A stretch of DNA of 46,539 nucleotides from Streptococcus parasanguinis. Lineage in GTDB: Bacteria > Bacillota > Bacilli > Lactobacillales > Streptococcaceae. Below, in pieces: positions 40,778 through 46,539 of this stretch; position 1 is the stretch's first letter; each line of letters begins with the position of its first letter. Position numbers and translations under genes: made by a program. Location of the stretch: the NCBI GenBank assembly GCA_905188195.1, contig CAJJKY010000015.1, forward strand, positions 1-46,539, given 5' to 3'. The notes below the pieces were generated by a model, which was given only the letters and a program-made list of their open reading frames with translations, made no database searches and was not told the DNA's origin.

Positions 40778-41572
40778 ATGGATAACCGACCGATTGGTTT
40801 TTTAGATTCTGGAGTAGGTGGCCTGACTGTTGTCCGCGAATTGCTCCGTCAGCTTCCTCACGAAGATGTCGTCTATATTGGAGATTCAGCGCGTGCACCT
40901 TATGGTCCTAGGCCAGCAGACCAAATTCGCGAGTATACTTGGCAGATGGTGAACTTCCTTCTGACCAAAAATGTCAAGATGATTGTCTTAGCCTGTAATA
41001 CAGCGACGGCAGTTGTTTGGGAAGAAGTCAAGGAGAAACTTGATATTCCTGTTTTAGGAGTGATTTTGCCCGGAGCTTCTGCAGCCATTAAATCGACGAC
41101 CCATCAAAAAATTGGGGTCATTGGGACACCGATGACGGTTTCTTCTGGAATTTATAAAGAGAAGATTCAAAGTCTAGCACCAGACATGGAAGTCAGCAGT
41201 TTAGCTTGTCCCAAGTTTGTTCCTTTAGTGGAATCAAACGAGTTGGCATCCAGTGTGACCAAAAAGGTGGTTTACGAAACCCTAAAACCACTAGTTGGAA
41301 AGGTTGATACCTTAGTCTTGGGATGCACCCATTATCCCCTTTTAAAACCGATCATTCAAAATGTGATGGGACCGGATGTCAAATTGATTGATAGTGGGGC
41401 AGAGTGTGTTCGGGATATTTCCGTTTTATTAAACTATTTTGAGCTCAATAAGAGTCGGGAACTCTTAGAGCAGACCCACCGCTTTTATACCACTGCAAAT
41501 GCCAATAGCTTTGCAGCGATTGCCGAAAAATGGCTAGAACGTTCAGTGAATGTGGAGCATGTAAATTTATGA
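40778..41572 (+). CDS. murI: Glutamate racemase
   Basis: A 264-residue cofactor-independent racemase supplying D-glutamate for peptidoglycan. The N-terminal motif IGFLDSGVGGLTV holds Asp10-Ser11, and the two catalytic cysteines are Cys73 (LACNTATA) and Cys183 with His185 (LGCTHYP). GGAAGGAAG precedes the ATG at 40778; the frame upstream to 40763 is rejected. The stop overlaps the rdgB start (ATGA). It heads a tightly overlapping operon ending at yidD. Confidence 0.96.
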   Translation: MDNRPIGFLDSGVGGLTVVRELLRQLPHEDVVYIGDSARAPYGPRPADQIREYTWQMVNFLLTKNVKMIVLACNTATAVVWEEVKEKLDIPVLGVILPGASAAIKSTTHQKIGVIGTPMTVSSGIYKEKIQSLAPDMEVSSLACPKFVPLVESNELASSVTKKVVYETLKPLVGKVDTLVLGCTHYPLLKPIIQNVMGPDVKLIDSGAECVRDISVLLNYFELNKSRELLEQTHRFYTTANANSFAAIAEKWLERSVNVEHVNL

Positions 41573-42549
41573 GTGACAAACTATTTGAATACAAAGATCC
41601 CCAAGATTGGTATATTGCCCAATGGGGAGAAGATGCAGACTACAACCAATTTAGTCAAGTGCCTGCGGAAGCTTCCACTCTGTTAGATCAGCTGGAACTT
41701 CTCTTTGCCAAGGATCCTGAAGGATTCCCTCTCAATCTATCGGTGATGCGCTATGGTTCAGCCTTTCGTTTTCTGACCTTTTTGACCGAAATCTTGAATG
41801 AAGTCAAGGGAAGAGCTTTTGAGATCGTACAGCGTCAAGGAGCCTTGCTCTTGGTTGAAAAAGGGAAACTGCTTTACTTGCATTTGCCAAGTGATGGGGT
41901 GGATGTGGAAGCCTTCTTGGGTCAAGACAAGGTCAAAGATACGATTCTTATTGCGACTCGAAATGAGGGAAAAACAAAAGAATTCCGTAATATGTTTGAA
42001 AAGCTGGGCTTTGAAGTGGAAAATCTCAATCAATACCCAGAGCTTCCAGAAGTCGAAGAAACAGGGATGACCTTTGAAGAGAATGCCCGCCTAAAAGCTG
42101 AAACGATTGCAGAGCTAACTGGGAAAACAGTCTTAGCAGATGATTCAGGTTTGAAGGTGGATATCTTGGGAGGCTTACCAGGAGTTTGGTCAGCTCGCTT
42201 TGCGGGAGTTGGTGCGACAGATGCGGAAAACAATGCGAAATTGTTGCACGAATTGGCCATGGTCTTTGACTTGAAAGATCGTTCGGCCCAGTTCCATACG
42301 ACCTTGGTGGTTGCAAGACCAGGCAAGGAAAGCTTAGTGGTGGAAGCTGATTGGCCAGGGTATATTAATTTTGAGCCCAAAGGGGAACACGGCTTTGGAT
42401 ATGACCCTCTCTTCTTAGTTGGGGAAACGGGCCGTGCTGCTGCTGAATTAACGCTTGAAGAAAAAAATACACAATCACATCGTGCTTTAGCTGTTAAAAA
42501 GTTATTGGAGGTATTTCCATCATGGCAAAGCAAACAATCATCGTTATGA
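41569..42549 (+). CDS. rdgB: XTP/dITP pyrophosphatase RdgB with N-terminal extension
   Basis: A 326-residue protein whose C-terminal 200 residues are the Ham1/RdgB house-cleaning nucleotidase that removes XTP, dITP and ITP. Motifs: ILIATRNEGKTKEF (about 126), ADDSGLKVDILGGLPGVWSARFAG, and EHGFGYDPLF ... SHRALAVKKL. The usual family start would be near residue 123; here about 120 extra residues precede it, a feature I recall in streptococcal members, with FEYKDPQDWYIAQWGEDADYN near the start and no recognised domain. The ATG overlaps the murI stop. Confidence 0.92.
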   Translation: MSDKLFEYKDPQDWYIAQWGEDADYNQFSQVPAEASTLLDQLELLFAKDPEGFPLNLSVMRYGSAFRFLTFLTEILNEVKGRAFEIVQRQGALLLVEKGKLLYLHLPSDGVDVEAFLGQDKVKDTILIATRNEGKTKEFRNMFEKLGFEVENLNQYPELPEVEETGMTFEENARLKAETIAELTGKTVLADDSGLKVDILGGLPGVWSARFAGVGATDAENNAKLLHELAMVFDLKDRSAQFHTTLVVARPGKESLVVEADWPGYINFEPKGEHGFGYDPLFLVGETGRAAAELTLEEKNTQSHRALAVKKLLEVFPSWQSKQSSL

Positions 42550-43043
42550 GTGACTCGCATGGAGACCGCTCCATTGTTGAAGCTATTAAAGAAAAATACC
42601 TAGGTCAGGTCGATGGGATCTTTCACAATGGGGATTCTGAACTAAAAAGTGACGATCCTGTCTGGGAAGGGATCCACGTTGTCCAAGGAAATATGGATTT
42701 TTATGATGGCTATCCGGAACGCTTGGTGACCCAACTAGGGCCAACACGGATCATCCAGACCCACGGACATCTCTTCCAGATCAATTTTAGTTTTCAAAAA
42801 TTGGATCTATGGGCCCAAGAGGAAGAAGCAGATATCTGTCTATACGGCCACCTTCATATCCCAGATGCTTGGAAGGAAGGAAGAACCCTCTTTGTGAATC
42901 CTGGATCCGTTAGCCAACCTCGTGGTCTGATTCGCGAGTGTTTGTATGCCAAGATAGAGATTACCGATTCGAACTTCAAGGTAGAGTATTATACGCGAGA
43001 TCATGAATTGTACCCTGAATTGACAAAGGAGTTTAGCAGATGA
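42522..43043 (+). CDS. YfcE/MJ0936-type metallophosphoesterase
   Basis: A 173-residue two-metal phosphodiesterase. Metal ligands are visible as MSDSHGD (Asp11, His13), HNGDSE, GNMD, QTHGH and YGHLHIP, and the sequence ends with VNPGSVSQPRG typical of the family. The physiological substrate is unknown. It overlaps rdgB by 28 bases and has GGAGG upstream within rdgB. It is part of the murI operon. Confidence 0.9.
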   Translation: MAKQTIIVMSDSHGDRSIVEAIKEKYLGQVDGIFHNGDSELKSDDPVWEGIHVVQGNMDFYDGYPERLVTQLGPTRIIQTHGHLFQINFSFQKLDLWAQEEEADICLYGHLHIPDAWKEGRTLFVNPGSVSQPRGLIRECLYAKIEITDSNFKVEYYTRDHELYPELTKEFSR

Positions 43044-43501
43044 TAGCAAAGGAATTTGAACGTTTCTTGCTGGCGCAGGAAGAGACGTTCTTAACTCCTG
43101 CCAAAAATTTAGCGGTCTTGATTGATACCCACAATGTAGACCATGCGGTTTTGCTGTTGAGCCAGATTAGCTATAGTCGCATCCCGGTAGTGACGGATGA
43201 ACGCAAGTTTGTGGGGACGATCTCCCTAACGGATATTCTATCTTATCAATTGAAACACGAGATTCCTGAGGAGACTTTTGCTTCGATGGATATCGTAGAC
43301 GTTGCAAAGAAGGAGGTCGGGGTCATCGGCTTAGACTTCAATTTGACAGAAGTCCTTCACAAGTTGGTGGATGACTCCTTCTTATCAGTGGTGGATGAAG
43401 AAGGTTATTTCCAAGGGATTATTACGCGGAAATCGATCCTCAAAGCCATCAATTCGCTAATGCATAATTTTTCAAATGAATACGAGATGATTCCAAAATG
43501 A
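43040..43501 (+). CDS. cbpB: Cyclic-di-AMP-binding CBS-domain protein CbpB (DarB type)
   Basis: A 153-residue protein consisting of two CBS domains (about 14-70 and 85-140). The context and length match the CbpB/DarB family, which binds c-di-AMP and, in its ligand-free state, stimulates targets such as the (p)ppGpp synthetase Rel in other Firmicutes. Segments VLLLSQISYSRIPVVTDERKFVGTISLTDI and SFLSVVDEEGYFQGIITRKSIL are typical. Start and stop overlap both neighbours by 4 bases. Confidence 0.85.
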   Translation: MIAKEFERFLLAQEETFLTPAKNLAVLIDTHNVDHAVLLLSQISYSRIPVVTDERKFVGTISLTDILSYQLKHEIPEETFASMDIVDVAKKEVGVIGLDFNLTEVLHKLVDDSFLSVVDEEGYFQGIITRKSILKAINSLMHNFSNEYEMIPK

Positions 43502-44229
43502 AAGAATTTATTGCAAGTTTTATTGATCAAAAAGAACTAAGTGAAAATTCTCAGTCAGCCTATTTCTATGATTTGGACCAATTTGTTGAATCAATTCATG
43601 GAAAAGTGACGCCGACAAATTTGAGAATTTACCAAGCTTCGATTAAAGATTTTAAACCGGCGGTTCAAAAACGAAAATTATCCGCTGTTAACCAATTTTT
43701 ATATTATTTGTATCAAGAACGCTTTATTTCTGAATACCATCGTTTGGTCTTGCCTAAAATTCAACCGGTCAAGACCCATGATCGTGAATTGTTGGATCTG
43801 ACCCATTTTTGGGAAGAATCAACTAACCCACAGGGACGCTTGATGGCCTTATTGATTCTGGAGATGGGCTTATTGCCAAGTGAGATCCTCCAAGTCAAGG
43901 TCGAAGATATTCAGCTGGACTTTCATGTCATTCGAGTGGGCAAAGATGGCCAAAAACGGGTTTTAAAAGTTCCAGAGCCTTTACTGGAAGAGTTACAACT
44001 CTTCCTCGATGGTGTCTATCTCTTTGATAATAAAGGAAAATCATACTCCCGTCAGTGGGGATTCCGACAATTAGAAGCCTTCTTGATCGAAAAAGGCAAC
44101 CAAGACCTTTCGGCACAATCGATTCGTGAGCAATATATTTTGAAACAACGAGAACTCGGTGTGGATCTTTTTAGTATTGCGCGTGAATTGGGCCTAAAAA
44201 CCATGGTGACATTAGAAAAATATAAATAA
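43498..44229 (+). CDS. XerD-like protein lacking catalytic residues
   Basis: A 243-residue protein with the two-domain layout of tyrosine recombinases: an N-terminal SAM-like DNA-binding part (about 1-95) and a C-terminal part. The first catalytic Arg of the GLRxSE motif is Leu126 (MGLLPSEIL). The HxxRH motif reads QSIRE, so His is Gln207 and the final His is Glu211, while Arg210 remains. Tyr242 (EKYK) is present. The protein is therefore unlikely to cut DNA; the chromosome-dimer recombinase of streptococci is XerS, and this XerD-like protein is a conserved neighbour of scpA. The role is unknown, perhaps DNA binding in chromosome organisation. Confidence 0.88.
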   Translation: MKEFIASFIDQKELSENSQSAYFYDLDQFVESIHGKVTPTNLRIYQASIKDFKPAVQKRKLSAVNQFLYYLYQERFISEYHRLVLPKIQPVKTHDRELLDLTHFWEESTNPQGRLMALLILEMGLLPSEILQVKVEDIQLDFHVIRVGKDGQKRVLKVPEPLLEELQLFLDGVYLFDNKGKSYSRQWGFRQLEAFLIEKGNQDLSAQSIREQYILKQRELGVDLFSIARELGLKTMVTLEKYK

Positions 44230-44948
44230 TGGATATTAAAATTAAAGATTTTGAAGGGCCTTTGGACCTCTTGCTCCACTTGGTCTCTAAATACCAGATG
44301 AATATTTATGAGGTTCCCTTGATTGAGGTGATCGAACAGTATCTGGCTTATCTGGCGACCCTCCAGGCTATGAAACTAGAGGTAGCAGGGGAATACATGC
44401 TGATGGCTAGTCAACTAACCCTGATCAAGAGTCGTAGACTTCTTCCTAAGGTCGCAGAGGAGATGGATGAAGCAGAGGATCTCGAGCAGGACCTCCTTTC
44501 TCAATTGGAAGAGTACCGTACTTACAAGCAATTAGGAGAGTTGATGGCCTCGCAGCATGAGGAGCGCGCCCTCTATTATTCAAAACCGAAGATGGAATTG
44601 GTCTATGACGATACCGAATTACTTCATGATCGCACTACGGTGGATCTCTTCTTGGCTTTCTCAAAATTATTGACTAAGAAAAAAGAAGAATTCCGCCAGA
44701 ACCATACAACCATTGTAAAGGATGAATACAAGATTGAGGATCTGATGGACCAGCTGCGTCACCGATTCCACGATCGCTCACAAGTTCTCTTGCAGGACTT
44801 GTTTCTAGAAGCAGCGGATCTCCAAGAGGTTATTACCCTATTTCTTGCAACCCTTGAATTAATCAAGATTCAAGAGGTCACAGTGGTACAGGATAGGGCT
44901 TTTGGAGAAATTTACTTAAATAGGATTGAACATGAGCAAATTAGCTGA
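44229..44948 (+). CDS. scpA: Segregation and condensation protein A
   Basis: A 239-residue kleisin subunit of the SMC-ScpAB condensin. The N-terminal SMC-binding domain begins DIKIKDFEGPLDLLLHLVSKYQMNIY (family signature FEGPLDLLLxL), an acidic middle (DEAEDLEQDLLSQLEEY) follows, and the C-terminal winged-helix region has FLATLELIKIQEVTVVQD. It shares one base with the upstream stop codon and overlaps scpB by 17 bases. Confidence 0.96.
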   Translation: MDIKIKDFEGPLDLLLHLVSKYQMNIYEVPLIEVIEQYLAYLATLQAMKLEVAGEYMLMASQLTLIKSRRLLPKVAEEMDEAEDLEQDLLSQLEEYRTYKQLGELMASQHEERALYYSKPKMELVYDDTELLHDRTTVDLFLAFSKLLTKKKEEFRQNHTTIVKDEYKIEDLMDQLRHRFHDRSQVLLQDLFLEAADLQEVITLFLATLELIKIQEVTVVQDRAFGEIYLNRIEHEQIS

Positions 44949-45501
44949 AATTGAAGCACTCTTATTTGTAGCGGGTGAAGAAGGAATTACTGCCAGACAA
45001 ATCGCAGATCTTCTCTCTTTACCCCCAACAGGTGTGGTGCAAAGTTTAGAAAAATTGGCCCAAAAATACCAGGAGGATACAGATACCAGTCTGTGTTTGA
45101 TGGAGACAGCTTCCCGTTATAAATTGGTGACAAAGGCAGACTACGCTTCGGTTTTACGAGACTATTCTAGAACGCCTATGAACCAAAGTTTGTCTCGGGC
45201 TGCCCTTGAAACCTTATCAATCATTGCTTATAAGCAACCGATCACCCGCGTGGAGGTCGATGATATTCGAGGCGTTAATTCCAGTGGTGCCATTACCAAA
45301 CTACTGTCATTTGATCTGATCCGCGAAGATGGAAAAAAAGAAGTCCTCGGGCGTCCTAATTTGTATGTCACGACGGAGTATTTTTTGGATTATATGGGGA
45401 TCAATCATTTGGAGGAATTACCAAAGGTTGAGGAAGTGGACATCGATCCAGAGGAAGGTCAATTATTTTCAGAGAGAACAGAGGAACTAGATGAGAATTA
45501 A
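44932..45501 (+). CDS. scpB: Segregation and condensation protein B
   Basis: A 189-residue partner of ScpA with two winged-helix domains. Family segments IEALLFVAGEEGITARQIADLL, LSRAALETLSIIAYKQPITRVEVDDIRGVNSSGAI and LGRPNLYVTTEYFLDYMGI are intact. The ATG at 44932 is preferred over a TTG at 44926. It overlaps the end of scpA and the start of rluB. Confidence 0.96.
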   Translation: MSKLAEIEALLFVAGEEGITARQIADLLSLPPTGVVQSLEKLAQKYQEDTDTSLCLMETASRYKLVTKADYASVLRDYSRTPMNQSLSRAALETLSIIAYKQPITRVEVDDIRGVNSSGAITKLLSFDLIREDGKKEVLGRPNLYVTTEYFLDYMGINHLEELPKVEEVDIDPEEGQLFSERTEELDEN

Positions 45502-46222
45502 CAAATATATTGCCCATGCAGGTGTGGCTAGTCGTCGCAAGGCCGAAGAACTGATCAAGCAAGGCTTGGTGACGGTCAATGGCCAAGTCGTGCGTGAATT
45601 AGCGACTATCATTAAAACCGGTGATCAGGTTGAAGTAGAAGGGACTCCAATCTATAACGAAGAAAAGGTCTATTATCTTTTAAATAAGCCACGTGGCGTC
45701 ATCTCTAGTGTATCAGATGATAAAGGGCGAACAACAGTCGTTGACCTTTTATCTCAAGTACCAGAGCGCATCTACCCAGTGGGACGTTTGGACTGGGATA
45801 CATCTGGTGTCTTGATTTTGACCAATGATGGTGATTTTACAGATGAGATGATTCACCCGCGCAATGAAATTGATAAGGTCTATGTGGCGCGTGTCAAAGG
45901 GATTGCCAATAAGGAAAACTTGCGTCCCTTGACGCGAGGAGTGACCATTGATGGAAAGAAAACCAAGCCAGCAACTTACGAGATCTTAAAAGTGGATGTC
46001 GAAAAAAACCGTTCAGTGGTTCAGTTGACTATTCATGAAGGGCGTAACCACCAGGTTAAAAAGATGTTTGAAGCGGTGGGACTTTTAGTGGATAAACTCT
46101 CCCGGACCCAGTTTGGGAATTTGGACGTCTCAGGACTACGTCCGGGTGAATACCGTCGCTTGAACAAAAAAGAAATCAGCCAGTTGCACAATCTAGCAGT
46201 GACTAAATCTAAAAAAGCATGA
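45491..46222 (+). CDS. rluB: Pseudouridine synthase RluB/RsuA family
   Basis: A 243-residue pseudouridine synthase probably acting on 23S rRNA U2605 (E. coli numbering). An N-terminal S4 RNA-binding domain (INKYIAHAGVASRRKAEELI) precedes the catalytic motif VGRLDWDTSGVLILTNDGD with the catalytic Asp, and GRNHQVKKMFEAVGL follows. It overlaps scpB by 11 bases; the frame ends in SKKA with the stop overlapping yidD. Confidence 0.93.
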   Translation: MRINKYIAHAGVASRRKAEELIKQGLVTVNGQVVRELATIIKTGDQVEVEGTPIYNEEKVYYLLNKPRGVISSVSDDKGRTTVVDLLSQVPERIYPVGRLDWDTSGVLILTNDGDFTDEMIHPRNEIDKVYVARVKGIANKENLRPLTRGVTIDGKKTKPATYEILKVDVEKNRSVVQLTIHEGRNHQVKKMFEAVGLLVDKLSRTQFGNLDVSGLRPGEYRRLNKKEISQLHNLAVTKSKKA

Positions 46223-46461
46223 AAACAATCCTAATTGCGCTGGTCAGAGGCTATCAAAAATGGATCTCTCCCCTATTTCCGCCTTCTTGTCGCTTTCAAC
46301 CGACCTGTTCCAATTATATGATCCAAGCGATTGAACGTTTTGGTGTGAAAGGTGTCTTGATGGGGATTGCAAGGATTCTACGTTGCCATCCTGGTACCCA
46401 AGCGGGACCAGACACTCTACCAGACCACTTTAGTCTGAGACGAAATGAAGAATCAAAATAG
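46219..46461 (+). CDS. yidD: Membrane protein insertion efficiency factor YidD
   Basis: An 80-residue small protein of the YidD family, which helps YidC-dependent membrane insertion. The motif LIALVRGYQKWISPLFPPSCRFQPTCS, with its cysteines, and RILRCHPGTQAGPDTLP are typical. It overlaps rluB by 4 bases (ATGA) and ends the murI operon. The three-hairpin repeat starts 23 bases after its stop. Confidence 0.94.
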   Translation: MKTILIALVRGYQKWISPLFPPSCRFQPTCSNYMIQAIERFGVKGVLMGIARILRCHPGTQAGPDTLPDHFSLRRNEESK

Positions 46462-46484
46462 GACGATCACAAATAAACAGAAAT

Positions 46485-46539
46485 GAGAGTGGGACAGAAA
46501 TCGGTAATTCGTTAGAATTCGATTTCGTTGTCCCACCTC
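46485..46539 (+). repeat. Truncated copy of the three-hairpin repeat (5' part) at the window end
   Basis: The last 55 bases match 8745-8799 with one difference (CGTTG for CGTCG) and contain all of hairpin 1. The window ends inside the repeat. Confidence 0.93.

Noticed and set aside
43498..44229. XerD-like gene as the integrase of a mobile element
   Set aside because: It is embedded in a conserved housekeeping operon, lacks catalytic residues and is not flanked by att-like repeats or phage genes.
1..46539. CRISPR arrays, tRNA or rRNA genes, prophage or restriction-modification genes
   Set aside because: No regularly spaced repeats, no cloverleaf or rRNA-like sequence and no such protein families were seen.

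Overview
The window looks like a chromosomal segment of an oral Streptococcus of the mitis/sanguinis/parasanguinis kind. The grounds are the gnd-ritR pair, the murI-rdgB-cbpB-xerD-like-scpA-scpB-rluB-yidD chain, the nrdR-dnaB-dnaI chain, the snf2-murC-mltG-greA chain, AAGGAG-type ribosome sites and many TGn-extended -10 promoters. The species is a guess. No tRNA, rRNA, CRISPR array, phage or intact insertion sequence is visible. Both ends of the window fall inside copies of the same repeat, whose complete copy is at 8745-8921, so this may be one whole assembly contig broken at a repeat.

Layout. 1-1480: a truncated repeat, then a small XRE-type regulator followed by two small related membrane proteins. 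1491-3632: trhO (tRNA uridine hydroxylation) and a DUF4299 gene, each with its own promoter and terminator. 3674-7794: a transport operon with a nucleoside phosphorylase, a double-ABC ECF ATPase gene interrupted by an amber stop at its first Walker A lysine, ecfT, a 35-residue membrane peptide and a short-chain dehydrogenase. 7805-11226: a PfkB sugar kinase, the full repeat, rsmG (minus strand), and lemA-htpX. 11223-13703 (minus strand): an Rgg regulator, then a 58-residue ORF coupled to an MFS permease. 13722-21612: a YceD/DUF177 protein, flotillin, gnd-ritR, a glucose/maltose-type PTS permease with two LacI-type operator-like sites, and an endonuclease/exonuclease/phosphatase-family protein.

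21673-26454 is a replication and ribosome-assembly stretch (nrdR, dnaB, dnaI, a flavin reductase, der). 26455-26860 is a transcription-unit-like stretch with only broken coding sequence. 26919-35283 runs from a SWIM/SNF2 helicase through an unknown charged protein, murC, two acetyltransferases and mltG to greA. 35284-35640 is a hairpin-rich intergenic region bounded by two identical 25-bp terminator copies. Minus-strand acyP and yidC2 diverge from a TrmH/SpoU methyltransferase. After these come an HD protein, a Bax-inhibitor-1 family membrane protein, lysA and yneF, then the tightly overlapping murI-to-yidD operon.

Most of the content is housekeeping. The points most worth following up are the amber codon in the ECF ATPase, the three-hairpin repeat at both contig ends, two RNA methyltransferase genes whose -10 boxes lie only 6 nt before the start codon (probably leaderless), the Rgg/58-aa ORF/MFS module, the duplicated terminator after greA, and the small transcribed-looking gap at 26.5-26.9 kb.
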